Shown one piece after another: positions 8,260 to 16,066 of a stretch of DNA of 56,678 nucleotides. The position numbers and the translations under genes are program-made. The stretch comes from SCUN01 sp046598935. Its GTDB lineage: Bacteria > Acidobacteriota > Vicinamibacteria > Vicinamibacterales > SCN-69-37. The DNA is taken from the NCBI GenBank assembly GCA_046598935.1, contig JBKJHW010000040.1, forward strand, positions 1 through 56,678, read 5' to 3'. Every line of letters begins with the position of its first letter. Positions within the stretch are counted from its first letter, which is position 1. The notes below the pieces were generated by a model. The model was not told where the DNA came from, searched no databases, and worked only from the letters and a program-made list of their open reading frames with translations.

Positions 8260-8322
8260 TATCGCTTCGCTCAAGCTATTTATCGCTTCGCTCAAGCTAT
8301 TTATCGCTCCGCTCAAGCCGCT
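8260..8322. repeat. three tandem 21-bp repeats spanning the 3' end of the sigma-54 activator gene
   Basis: Units at 8260-8280, 8281-8301 and 8302-8322 follow TATCGCTTCGCTCAAGCTATT; the first two are identical and the third is degenerate. The third encodes the last residues of the activator (LERSDK and stop, minus strand); the other two extend the unit into the spacer before the repeat-protein gene, as if the gene's end had been duplicated. Confidence 0.85.
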
Positions 8323-9721
8323 TCAGTTTCTCGATCAGCGTCGTGCGTTTCAGGCCGAGAAGTTCGGCCGCCTGACGTTTGTTGCCACGTGTTTTCGTGA
8401 GCGCCTGCCGGATGCGGGCATGCTCGTATCGCGACACCTCGTCGCCCAGAAGCACGCCCGCCTCGGGCAGCTCGAGCTCATCGGCAGGCCGAAGCGACGT
8501 GATCTGGCGGATCTCTTCCGAAAGATCCGCTGCTTCGATCTGCGAGCGCCCCGGCGACAACGCGAACGCGCGCTCGATCACGTTTTCCAGCTGGCGCACA
8601 TTACCGGGCCAGTCGAACGACATCAGCGCCTGCTGCGCTTCCTGCGCAAGCGACACGCGTCCTCGCGCAGGCGACGCGTCTTTGGAGAACTTCTCCAGGA
8701 AGTGCTGCGCCAGAAGCGGAATGTCGGCGCGCCGCTCGCGCAGCGACGGCACGTGCACGGGAATGACGTTCAACCGATAGTACAGATCTTCCCGGAACGT
8801 GCCGGCGTCGACCATCTTTTTAAAATCGGAATTCGTCGCGGCGATCACGCGCACGTCGACTTTGACTGTCTGCGAATCGCCAACGCGTTCGAACTCGCGC
8901 GACTGCAGCACGCGCAGGAGCTTCGCCTGGAGCGCCGGGCTCATGGTCCCGACTTCATCGAGGAACAATGTCCCGCGATGCGCCTGCTCGAGACGGCCCT
9001 GCCGATTGGCGACGGCGCCCGTAAACGCGCCGCGCACGTGACCGAACAACTCCGCTTCGAGCAGCGTCTCCGGAATCGCGCTGCAATTGATCGCCACGAA
9101 ACGCTGCCCGCGGCGCGGGCTCGCATCGTGAAGACCGCGCGCGGCCAATTCTTTTCCCGTGCCGGTATCTCCCGTGATCAGCACAGTGCTTGCCGTCGCA
9201 GCGACGGTTTCGAGCAGCTCGAAAAGACGCATCATGACCGGCGTGCGGCCGATCATCCCGTCGATCCGATATCGATCGCGCAGTTGCGCGCGCAGATACG
9301 CGTTCTCCGAACGAAGCCGCCGCCGCTCAATGGCCGTGTTGAGCTCGTGACGCAGCTCCTCGAACTGGAACGGCTTCGTGATGAAGCCTTCGGCGCCGAG
9401 CCGCGTGACCTCCACGGCTTCGCGCACTGTGGCGAAGCCGGTGATGACGATGGCGATGATGTCGGGGTAGCGGGTGAGGGCTTCGTCAAGAAGCTGACGG
9501 CCGTCGATGCCCGGCATCCGCAAATCCGTGATGAGAATGTCGAAGGCGAACTCCGCGAGACGTTCGAGCGCCGCTTCGCCCGTTGCCGCCTGCTCGACCC
9601 GAAACCCCTGCTCGCCAAGCTGTTCCGCGATCGCCGAACGGAACCCCTCCTCATCGTCTACCAGCAGCAGGTGGGTGGGATTCTCGGCTGCTGGCATGGG
9701 GCTGACGACATTTTGACACAT
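8297..9721 (-). CDS. NtrC-type sigma-54-dependent response regulator
   Basis: A phosphorylation-controlled activator of sigma-54 promoters. It has a receiver domain (LLLVDDEEGF; phospho-acceptor Asp about residue 66 in ITDLRMPG; switch Lys in TKPF), a linker helix, then an AAA+ domain with Walker A GDTGTGKE, the sigma-54 contact loop GAFTGA at about residues 231-236, and Walker B TLFLDEVG. A Fis-type helix-turn-helix ends the protein (NKRQAAELLGLKRTTLIEKL). ATG 9721 is preferred because AGGCGG lies a few bases upstream; ATG 9697, closer to the receiver, and GTG 9724 are alternatives. The best partner candidates are the hybrid kinase or the DHp-like mini protein in the same cluster. Tandem repeats occupy its leader. 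Confidence 0.95.
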   Translation of the reverse strand: MCQNVVSPMPAAENPTHLLLVDDEEGFRSAIAEQLGEQGFRVEQAATGEAALERLAEFAFDILITDLRMPGIDGRQLLDEALTRYPDIIAIVITGFATVREAVEVTRLGAEGFITKPFQFEELRHELNTAIERRRLRSENAYLRAQLRDRYRIDGMIGRTPVMMRLFELLETVAATASTVLITGDTGTGKELAARGLHDASPRRGQRFVAINCSAIPETLLEAELFGHVRGAFTGAVANRQGRLEQAHRGTLFLDEVGTMSPALQAKLLRVLQSREFERVGDSQTVKVDVRVIAATNSDFKKMVDAGTFREDLYYRLNVIPVHVPSLRERRADIPLLAQHFLEKFSKDASPARGRVSLAQEAQQALMSFDWPGNVRQLENVIERAFALSPGRSQIEAADLSEEIRQITSLRPADELELPEAGVLLGDEVSRYEHARIRQALTKTRGNKRQAAELLGLKRTTLIEKLKRLERSDK

Positions 9722-9723
9722 CA

Positions 9724-9809
9724 CACACCGCCTAGCCGGCTCGGCACACCGCCTAGCCGGCTCGGCCCATCGCCTGGGTCGGCTCGGCCCATCGCCTGGG
9801 TCGGCTCGG
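9724..9809. repeat. four tandem 21-22-bp repeats upstream of the sigma-54 activator
   Basis: Two identical 21-bp units (CACACCGCCTAGCCGGCTCGG, shown here only by position 9724-9744 and 9745-9765) are followed by two identical 22-bp units at 9766-9787 and 9788-9809 that share the GCC..GGCTCGG core. They lie between divergent genes, immediately before the activator's start codon, and supply its AGGCGG ribosome-binding sequence. One helical-turn-pair spacing makes a multi-site operator possible. Confidence 0.85.
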
Positions 9810-9870
9810 CGCGGTCTACAGGCGCCGCGTCTATAGGAGCTTCGCGCGCGGGCCGATAGTTTGGGCGAAT

Positions 9871-10143
9871 ATGAACCTCGTCGAGCGAAAAACAGTCTCC
9901 ATTCCCAGAGCCTGTGAATTGGTGAGCGTCAGCCGCCGAACCATCTACAACTGGATTGCGAGCGGGAAGATCCAGTACGTGCGAACGGCCGGCGGATCCG
10001 TGCGGATCTTCGCCGACACGCTGTGGCGCGAGCCTGGTGCTGTTTCTTCTGAGGGACAGGAACTTGAACGACGACATCACGCGGCAGTTCCACCAACTGA
10101 ACAATCAACTGGGCGTCATCCTGGCGAACGCCGAATTGCTTGA
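9871..10143 (+). CDS. excisionase/BldC-like helix-turn-helix DNA-binding protein
   Basis: The first 60 residues form a MerR/excisionase-type winged HTH: VSIPRACELVSVSRRTIYNWIASGKIQYVRTAGGSVRIFADTLWRE, with a recognition helix around SRRTIYNWI and a wing at VRTAGGSVRIF. Such proteins recognise DNA cooperatively and serve as small regulators or recombination directionality factors. The 30 residues after about 60 are low in structure and overlap the next reading frame, so the functional protein may end near residue 62 or be joined to the next product by a frameshift. It is transcribed divergently from the sigma-54 activator, whose tandem-repeat leader is a natural candidate target. No integrase is nearby, which favours regulation over excision. 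Confidence 0.78.
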   Translation: MNLVERKTVSIPRACELVSVSRRTIYNWIASGKIQYVRTAGGSVRIFADTLWREPGAVSSEGQELERRHHAAVPPTEQSTGRHPGERRIA

Positions 10144-10255
10144 ACAACGCCTGACCGACCCCACCCACAAGGCGCGCGCAGGTCAGGTGGTGGCCGGAAC
10201 TCTGGAAGCGATTGCCACAACCAGGAAAATTAGACTAATGACGTCAGAGCAATGA
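10064..10255 (+). CDS. stand-alone DHp-like (histidine-kinase dimerisation helix) mini protein
   Basis: This 63-residue frame starts at a TTG preceded by GAGGGACAGG. The reading FHQLNNQLGVILANAELLEQ copies the H-box helix of histidine kinases (compare HELNNPLATVLACAERL in the hybrid kinase 1.9 kb downstream), with the candidate phospho-accepting His at residue 10. A second helix follows (KARAGQVVAGTLEAIATTRKIRL). There is no ATPase domain. It could act as a phosphotransfer or kinase-inhibitor protein in the manner of a Spo0B or Sda analogue, or be the second half of a two-domain protein with the overlapping HTH gene (80 bp overlap, different frame). Assignment is by motif only. Confidence 0.55.
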   Translation: MNDDITRQFHQLNNQLGVILANAELLEQRLTDPTHKARAGQVVAGTLEAIATTRKIRLMTSEQ

Positions 10256-10461
10256 CCGTTCCGCGATGACAATGTCAAACGGTTGACTACTAAAATCGCA
10301 TGGTTCGGCACGCAGTTGCACACTTTTGCACGGTTCTACACGGCCTTAAGTTGCTTATTCCAGAAGGCTTAACCATCAAAATCAGGCTGTCCAGACAATA
10401 GGCCAATTTTCGTCATATCTTCGCTAATCGAATTGGCAAGAAGGTTGCGATAGAGGGCGGC

Positions 10462-11274
10462 ATGCAGACCACTCCACTCGCCGCCGCTCAATACGACCGC
10501 GTCGTCGCCACCATCCCGTTTGTGGAGTCGCTCGCCCGTCGCATGGCATCCACCATGCCGCATTCCATCGATCTTGGGGATCTCGTGCAAGACGGAGTGC
10601 TCGGTCTCATCGACGCCGCCAACCGATTTGATGAGGGCCGCGGCATCAAGTTCGAGACGTTCGCTGAACGGCGCGTCCGCGGCGCGATGATTGATGCGCT
10701 GCGCCGGGACGCCTGGCCACGGGGGGTTCGCCGTGTGCGGCGCGAACTCGAAGCCGCGCGGGAACAGCTGCGCCGCGAGCTGGGCGGCGAGCCCACGCTT
10801 GCCGACCTTGCGAAGCGCGTCGGCCTTGACGTTCACCGTCTCGAACGCACGATCGTGCGGATCAACACGATCGAGTCCACCTCGGCGATTGCCAACGTAG
10901 ACACCATTGATCAGTCGACCTTGCCGGCGGTGCTGGTGCCGAGCGAGCCGCCGTCGCCGCATCAATCGTACGTGCAGACCGAGCTTCGCGACCGCATGCG
11001 CGCCGCGATGCGCGCGATTCCATCGCGCGAACGCAAGATCATCACGATGTACTACTTCGAAGAAGCGACGATGAGGGAAATCGGCGACGCCATCGGTGTC
11101 AACGAATCGCGCGTCTCGCAGTTGCATGCGCGGGCAATCGGCCGTTTGCGCAAGGCCGTCGGCGTAAACGCCGAAGCGTTCTTCGAACCGACGCGCAACA
11201 AATCAGTCGCCCGGAAAAAATCGGAACCTACGCGACTGTCTCTCGTGCGACGCGGACGAGATCTCGCAGCCTGA
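10462..11274 (+). CDS. FliA/WhiG-type sigma-70 family sigma factor
   Basis: The 270-residue protein has region 2 (VESLARRMASTMPHSIDLGDLVQDGVLGLIDA..., then KFETFAERRVRGAMIDALR), region 3 (GGEPTLADLAKRVGLDVHRLERTI) and region 4 (RMRAAMRAIPSRERKIITMYYFEEATMREIGDAIGVNESRVSQLHARAIGRLRKA). This is the group 3 (sigma-28) layout. The basic tail after region 4 (about 35 residues) is longer than usual. No flagellar gene is in view, so it may serve another regulon. The ATG at 10462 follows GAGGGCGG. The 206-bp gap upstream is AT-richer than the region and holds repeated TTGCAC words, probably its promoter. The 3' end overlaps the convergent hybrid kinase gene by 47 bp. Confidence 0.92.
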   Translation: MQTTPLAAAQYDRVVATIPFVESLARRMASTMPHSIDLGDLVQDGVLGLIDAANRFDEGRGIKFETFAERRVRGAMIDALRRDAWPRGVRRVRRELEAAREQLRRELGGEPTLADLAKRVGLDVHRLERTIVRINTIESTSAIANVDTIDQSTLPAVLVPSEPPSPHQSYVQTELRDRMRAAMRAIPSRERKIITMYYFEEATMREIGDAIGVNESRVSQLHARAIGRLRKAVGVNAEAFFEPTRNKSVARKKSEPTRLSLVRRGRDLAA

Positions 11275-12808
11275 ACGGTTTCGCCAGCCAGCGGCACCCG
11301 CACTCTTCGAGGAAGCGCTCGGCTTCGGTGCCGGCGACATCGCCGGTGACAAAGACGATGCGCTTCGTCAACGCCGGCCGCATGACGGCCAGCCGTCGGA
11401 ACAGCGAGGGACCGTCGAGCTTCGGCATTTTCAAATCACAAATGATCAAGTCGTAGGCCTGACCCGGCTGGTTATTGATCAGCGTCAGCGCGTCCTCGCC
11501 GTTGGTCGCGCGATCGACGACGAAACCTGCGTCGCCTAACGCGTCGGCGACGGCCGTCCCCAGCGCCACTTCATCTTCGACGACCAGCGCTCGCGTGCCC
11601 TTGGGCACTTCAGGCGCCGGTCGCGCCGGAATCGGCGCGCTCATGCGGAGATTCGTGCCGCCCACGGGCAACTCGAGCGTAAACGCCGCACCGCGGCCCG
11701 TTCCGCCCGCAATCGGCGCGACGCTCAAACTGCCGCCGTGTTCCTGCGCAATCGCGTACGCCACTGTCAGCCCCAGGCCGGTGCCCTTGCCGACTTCTTT
11801 TGTTGTGAAAAACGGGTCGAATATCTTCGCCTGCACGTCCGCCGGAATCCCCGGCCCGTCGTCGCTCACTTCGAGCCGCACGCAGTCACTTTCCGGCTCG
11901 TGCCATGACCGCAGAATCAATGTGCCGCGGCCGTGCGCGCTGATCATGGCCTGCTCGGCGTTGATGATCAGGTTGAGCAGAACCTGCTGAATCTGGTGAG
12001 GATCCGCAAACACCGGCGGCAATCCAGACGCCAGCGCTTCGAGAATCACGACGTTGGCGACGCGCTGCTCGTAGGCGCGCAGGGCGAGCGTGTCGCGAAC
12101 GACGTGGTTGAGATCGACCATCGTGCGCGTGGTGTGGCGCTTGCGCGCAAAGGTCTGGAGGTTGCGGACGATGCGGGCCGCGCGTTCGGCGGCGTTGTGG
12201 ATGGCGTCGAGGTCGCGCCGGGTGGTGTCGTCGAGCGGTTTGCCTGTCAGGCGCTCCGCGCAGGCGAGCACGGTGGCGAGCGGGTTGTTGAGCTCGTGCG
12301 CCACGCCGCTCATCGTCTGGCCGAGCGCTGCAAGTTTCTCGGCTTGGAGCAGCTGGTGATACAGGTTGCGTGCCTGGTCCTCCAGTTTTTTGCGCTCGCT
12401 GACGTCGCGCATGACTGCTTCGACGCGGAGCGAGCCGTCAGGTGGCACTGCGCTGGCGTCGCCCGGCATGGCCTCGGCTCGGGCGGTGACTTCGACCCAC
12501 ATCGCCGAGTTGTCGGCGCGGCGGAGGCGAAGCAAGTAGTCCTGCGTGGAGCCGTCGCGGGTGAGTTGTTGGATGAAGGACGTGCGCGCCTGCGTGTCGA
12601 CGAAGCGCGCCGGCTCGAAGGGCCGCACGTCGCCGGCGGGCACATCGTCGGCCCACCCAAACATCAGCCGCAGGTGAGGGTTTGCCGCGAGCGTCACCGT
12701 TGCGGCTTCGCCGCCGCGCTGATTTCCAAGGAGCCCGATGTAGACGCCCTCGTGGACGGCTTCGAACAGCCGCGCGAAGGCGTCGGTCGGAAGAGACGCT
12801 GCGTTCAT
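11228..12808 (-). CDS. hybrid sensor histidine kinase (PAS - HisKA - HATPase - receiver)
   Basis: A soluble 526-residue sensor kinase with no membrane segment. A PAS domain occupies about residues 10-140 and ends with VMRDVSERKKLEDQ. The HisKA domain carries the phospho-accepting His at residue 171 (SGVAHELNNPL). The catalytic domain has the N-box NLIINAEQAM, DDGPGIP, FFTTKEVGKGTGLGL and the GRGAAFTLELP end. The C-terminal receiver has Asp 458 in IICDLKMPK. The ATG at 12808 starts the PAS domain; the frame is open 74 codons further upstream but that part overlaps the divergent SDR gene. The phosphorelay could end on the nearby NtrC-type regulator, directly or through the DHp-like mini protein. 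Its tail overlaps the sigma factor gene by 47 bp. Confidence 0.93.
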   Translation of the reverse strand: MNAASLPTDAFARLFEAVHEGVYIGLLGNQRGGEAATVTLAANPHLRLMFGWADDVPAGDVRPFEPARFVDTQARTSFIQQLTRDGSTQDYLLRLRRADNSAMWVEVTARAEAMPGDASAVPPDGSLRVEAVMRDVSERKKLEDQARNLYHQLLQAEKLAALGQTMSGVAHELNNPLATVLACAERLTGKPLDDTTRRDLDAIHNAAERAARIVRNLQTFARKRHTTRTMVDLNHVVRDTLALRAYEQRVANVVILEALASGLPPVFADPHQIQQVLLNLIINAEQAMISAHGRGTLILRSWHEPESDCVRLEVSDDGPGIPADVQAKIFDPFFTTKEVGKGTGLGLTVAYAIAQEHGGSLSVAPIAGGTGRGAAFTLELPVGGTNLRMSAPIPARPAPEVPKGTRALVVEDEVALGTAVADALGDAGFVVDRATNGEDALTLINNQPGQAYDLIICDLKMPKLDGPSLFRRLAVMRPALTKRIVFVTGDVAGTEAERFLEECGCRWLAKPFRLRDLVRVARETVA

Positions 12809-12895
12809 TCTGGCGCCGCAGTGACGAAAGGTGCCGCGATGAGCGACCGCGAACGCATGCGAAATCTTAGCATCTGGCAGTACACTGACTGCTTC

Positions 12896-13693
12896 ATGTT
12901 CAGCCCGGATTTGCTCGCCGGAAAGACCGCGATCATCACTGGCGGAGGCACGGGCCTGGGCCTTGCGATGGCGACAAAGTTCGCGACGCTTGGGGCCAAT
13001 GTTGTGATTGCCAGCCGCAGTGAAGAGCATCTTGAATCAGGAGCCGCGGCCGTCATGAAAGTGGCTCCCGCAGCCCGGGTGCTGACGGTGCCGATGGACG
13101 TGCGTAAACCTGAAGACGTCGACCGGATGGTCAGCGAGGCGGCCGCGAAGTTCGGGCGGATCGACATTCTCATCAATAACGCCGCCGGAAATTTCATCTG
13201 CAAGGCCGAGGAACTTTCGCCGAACGGCTGGAACTCGGTGATCAATATTGTGTTGAACGGCAGCTTCTACTGCTCCAGCGCGGTCGGGCGGCACATGATC
13301 GCGGGCGGTCACGGCGGGTCGATCGTTTCCATTGTGGCGACCTACGCGTGGACCGGCAGCGCCGGCACTGTTCATTCAGCGGCGGCGAAGGCGGGCGTGA
13401 TGGCGATGACGCAGACACTCGCGGTCGAATGGGCGCGGCACAAGATCCGAGTGAACGCCGTGGCACCTGGGCCGATCGAATCCCCCGGCGCGGCGAAACA
13501 GCTCTGGGCGTCCGAAGACGCTGTCGCCCGCATCACCGAGATGGTGCCGCTGAAGCGTTGGGGCCAGCCCGAAGAAATCGCAAACGCCGTCACCTTTCTG
13601 GTGTCGCCGCTGTCGGGCTACGTCACCGGTGACGTCATGGTCGTTGACGGCGGCATGTGGATCGGCCGCGGTCCGTTCGGGTTCATGTCGTGA
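12896..13693 (+). CDS. short-chain dehydrogenase, 2,4-dienoyl-CoA reductase-like
   Basis: This 265-residue Rossmann enzyme has the cofactor motif TGGGTGLGLAMA at about residues 16-27 and the NNAAG motif. At the catalytic position the sequence runs VHSAAAKAG, with no tyrosine at the standard YxxxK position. That substitution, with LAVEWARHKIRVNAVAPGPI after it, is typical of the 2,4-dienoyl-CoA reductase branch, which reduces dienoyl-CoA intermediates from unsaturated fatty acids using NADPH. It ends with a YVTGDVMVVDGG strand. ATG 12896 places the glycine motif correctly; an ATG at 12839 would add 19 residues. The stop TGA shares one base with the ATG of the next gene. Confidence 0.85.
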   Translation: MFSPDLLAGKTAIITGGGTGLGLAMATKFATLGANVVIASRSEEHLESGAAAVMKVAPAARVLTVPMDVRKPEDVDRMVSEAAAKFGRIDILINNAAGNFICKAEELSPNGWNSVINIVLNGSFYCSSAVGRHMIAGGHGGSIVSIVATYAWTGSAGTVHSAAAKAGVMAMTQTLAVEWARHKIRVNAVAPGPIESPGAAKQLWASEDAVARITEMVPLKRWGQPEEIANAVTFLVSPLSGYVTGDVMVVDGGMWIGRGPFGFMS

Positions 13694-14658
13694 TGGCGCT
13701 CTTCAAGCTTCCCAAAATCTCCGAGATCGACGGCGGCACCGCGGGCTGGGGATTTTTTCTGTGCGCGCAAAAGGATCTGCGGCCGACCAAAGCCGGCGGC
13801 AGTTATCTCGCGCTGGTGCTGCAGGACACCAGCGGCGAAATCGCCGCGAAGATTTTTGACGGCGCCGATCAGCTCGACAAGCAGTTCAACAAGGGCGACT
13901 TCGTCAAGGTCGCCGGCCGCGGCAACGTCTACAAAAACCAGCTCGAGCTGGTTCTTGAAAATGTCCGGCGCGCGAACCCGCTCAAAGACGCGGCCGACGG
14001 CTTCCGTGAAGAGGACTGCATTCCGAGCGCCCCGCGGCCGATCGACGAGATGTGGACCGAGCTTGCCGCGCACGTCGCGAGCGTCCGCCGGCCGGAGCTG
14101 CGCGCGCTGCTCGAGCGGATTCTCGACAAGCACGGAGCGAAGTTGAAGATCTGGCCCGCCGCAGTGACCGTGCATCACGCGTACCGCGGTGGTCTTCTCG
14201 AGCACGTGCTCAAGATCATCCAGGTCGGCACCTCGCTCGCCGATGCGTATCAGGTCGATCGCGACATCATCATCGCGGGCGGCATCCTGCACGATCTCGG
14301 GAAAATCGAAGAGCTGACGTACGAAGGCGCGGTCGGTTACTCGGTTGTCGGCAACCTGGTCGGCCACATCGCCATTGGTCTCGGCATGCTTCAGGAAGCC
14401 GCGCGTGAAGACGCGTCATTCCCGGAAACGCTCCGGCTCGAGCTCGAGCACATCGTGTTGTCTCACCATGGCGCGCGCGATAAGGGCTCGCCGGTGGTGC
14501 CGATGACGCTCGAGGCGTTCATCTTCGCGGCGACAGACGATCTCGACGCGAAGATGTTCCAGATCCGGAAGCACATCGCGGACGACTCCGGCGACGGACC
14601 GTTCACGCAGTTCAGCAAGCGGCTCGAACGCGTGATCTACAAGCCACCACAGGCTTGA
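13693..14658 (+). CDS. yhaM: YhaM-like 3'-5' exoribonuclease (OB fold plus HD domain)
   Basis: The N-terminal OB-fold nucleic-acid-binding domain spans about residues 1-95 (GDFVKVAGRGNVYKNQLEL). An HD-type phosphohydrolase domain follows, with the metal ligands visible as HHAYRGGLLEH, ILHDLGKIEEL and LSHHGARDKGSP. This is the layout of YhaM/CBF1 exoribonucleases, which trim RNA (and DNA) 3' ends in a metal-dependent way. The length of 321 residues is normal. The ATG overlaps the TGA of the SDR gene (TGATG), so translation is probably coupled, although no functional link between the two is evident. Confidence 0.9.
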   Translation: MALFKLPKISEIDGGTAGWGFFLCAQKDLRPTKAGGSYLALVLQDTSGEIAAKIFDGADQLDKQFNKGDFVKVAGRGNVYKNQLELVLENVRRANPLKDAADGFREEDCIPSAPRPIDEMWTELAAHVASVRRPELRALLERILDKHGAKLKIWPAAVTVHHAYRGGLLEHVLKIIQVGTSLADAYQVDRDIIIAGGILHDLGKIEELTYEGAVGYSVVGNLVGHIAIGLGMLQEAAREDASFPETLRLELEHIVLSHHGARDKGSPVVPMTLEAFIFAATDDLDAKMFQIRKHIADDSGDGPFTQFSKRLERVIYKPPQA

Positions 14659-14665
14659 TATCGCC

Positions 14666-15577
14666 GTGGAACTGACAGGAAGCCGCCAAAGACGTCGCGC
14701 CTGGATCGCCTGGATCGCGATCTGCGTGATCTGGGGCACGACCTACCTCGCAATCAAGGTCGCGCTCGACACCATCCCGCCGCTGCTCATGGGCGGCCTC
14801 CGCTATCTGATCGCCGGCGCGATCATGATCGCCCTGATCAAACTTCAGGGCCGCCGCCTGCCGCCAAGGTCGTCGTGGCCCACACAGGCGCTGATCGGCT
14901 GCATCATGCTGGGCCTCGGCAACGGCGGCGTTGTCATCGCCGAGCAATACCTGACAAGCGGCCTCACTGCCGTCCTGGTCGGAACCAGTCCATTCTGGAT
15001 GGTCGGCGTCGACGCCGTCTTTCCCGGCGGCAAGCGGCTGCGGCCGATGCAGCTCGTCGGCATGACGATCGGCTTTCTCGGGATCATCCTGCTCGTGTGG
15101 CCGGATCTGCAGGCCGATCTTGGCCCGGGCACGCTCATCGGCGTGATCGCCGTGCAGATCGCGTGCATGGGATGGTCGGTCGCCTCGTCGTACAGCAAAC
15201 GCCACGCGCAGTCCGCCGATGTCATCGGCACGGCGACGCTGCAAATGCTGGCCGGCGGCCTGCTGATGACGCTCGTCGGTTCCCTTCGCGGCGAGTGGGC
15301 GCGGCTGTCGTTTTCGCCGACGACGACGGCGGCGCTGTTGTATCTCGCAGTGCTCGGCTCGGTCGTGGCGTTCGTCGCGTACTCGTACGCGCTGAAGCAC
15401 CTGCCGATTTCGGTGGTCTCGCTTTACACCTATGTGAATCCGGTGATCGCGGTCGCGCTTGGCGCGGTGCTGCTCGCCGAGCCGTTTGGTTTTCGGCAGC
15501 TCACCGCCGCGGCCGTCATCGCGCTCGGCATGCTCATCGTCCGCCCAAACAAACAGCCAGACGGTGACGTCTCTTGA
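14666..15577 (+). CDS. EamA/RhaT-family drug/metabolite transporter
   Basis: A 303-residue inner-membrane protein with about ten hydrophobic segments arranged as two EamA repeats. The first begins IAWIAICVIWGTTYLAIKVAL and the second IGVIAVQIACMGWSVASSY. The usual conserved ends are present (LGSVVAFVAYSYALKHLP, followed by a YVNPVIAVALGAVLLAEPF segment). These transporters export amino acids, sugars or other small metabolites; the substrate cannot be read. Translation probably starts at GTG 14666, 7 bp after yhaM. The gene converges with fabZ, 14 bp away. Confidence 0.88.
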   Translation: MELTGSRQRRRAWIAWIAICVIWGTTYLAIKVALDTIPPLLMGGLRYLIAGAIMIALIKLQGRRLPPRSSWPTQALIGCIMLGLGNGGVVIAEQYLTSGLTAVLVGTSPFWMVGVDAVFPGGKRLRPMQLVGMTIGFLGIILLVWPDLQADLGPGTLIGVIAVQIACMGWSVASSYSKRHAQSADVIGTATLQMLAGGLLMTLVGSLRGEWARLSFSPTTTAALLYLAVLGSVVAFVAYSYALKHLPISVVSLYTYVNPVIAVALGAVLLAEPFGFRQLTAAAVIALGMLIVRPNKQPDGDVS

Positions 15578-15591
15578 ACGCCGCTCTCGTG

Positions 15592-16044
15592 CTATTCGCT
15601 GGCCGGTCTTTCGCCTAACGCGAACGTCATCGTGCCGTGACACACGAGTTTGCCGTTCACGCGCGCGCGGCCGCTCAAGACCCCCATGCGGCTGCGCAGG
15701 CGTTTGACCACCGCTTCGATCACGACCACATCGCCTGGAAACACCGGCTGATGAAACCGCACGCGCTCGATGCCGGTGAAGAAGATCAGCTTCTCGAGGT
15801 TTTCCGGTTTCGACAGAATCAGAATCGCGCCGACCTGTGCGACGGCTTCAGTGAGAATCGTCGGCGGCATCGACGGCTTTTCGCCGGACATCCGCGACAG
15901 ATACCACTCGCTGTGCGTCACGTTCTTGATGCCGACGATACGCTTATCGGTTTCCAATTCGGTGACACGATCGACCAGCAAAAACGGATACCGGTGGGGG
16001 AGAATCCGTTCAATCGCCGAGTAGTCGAGCGGCAGAGTGAGCAT
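15592..16044 (-). CDS. fabZ: 3-hydroxyacyl-[acyl-carrier-protein] dehydratase FabZ
   Basis: A hot-dog-fold dehydratase of fatty acid elongation. The protein opens with LPLDYSAIERILPHRYPFLLVDRV, where the catalytic His of the LPHRYPFLLVDR motif sits near residue 18. A second motif, MPPTILTEAVAQVGAIL, resembles the family's central helix with its acidic residue, although the usual phenylalanine-glycine stretch before it is altered (GEKPSMPPTILTEA). The third conserved strand is KLIFFTGIERVRFHQPVFPGD. ATG 16044 gives a normal 150-residue length; a further in-frame ATG at 16083 would run into the divergent gene. Only 22 bp separate it from the divergent phosphatase gene, so their promoters must overlap the coding starts. 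Confidence 0.93.
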   Translation of the reverse strand: MLTLPLDYSAIERILPHRYPFLLVDRVTELETDKRIVGIKNVTHSEWYLSRMSGEKPSMPPTILTEAVAQVGAILILSKPENLEKLIFFTGIERVRFHQPVFPGDVVVIEAVVKRLRSRMGVLSGRARVNGKLVCHGTMTFALGERPASE

Positions 16045-16066
16045 CACTCCAAGTATAGTTAATGCA

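Noticed and set aside
8243..9859. Plus-strand open frame of 538 codons opposite the sigma-54 activator
   Set aside because: The activator has every expected motif on the minus strand; the plus-strand translation is unstructured and arginine-rich.
9871..10143. Excisionase gene as evidence of a prophage or integrative element
   Set aside because: No integrase, attachment repeats or phage genes are nearby; the context is two-component regulation.
10300..10340. GGCACGCAGTTGC as a sigma-54 promoter (-24/-12)
   Set aside because: The distance between the GG and GC elements is 9 bases instead of 10.
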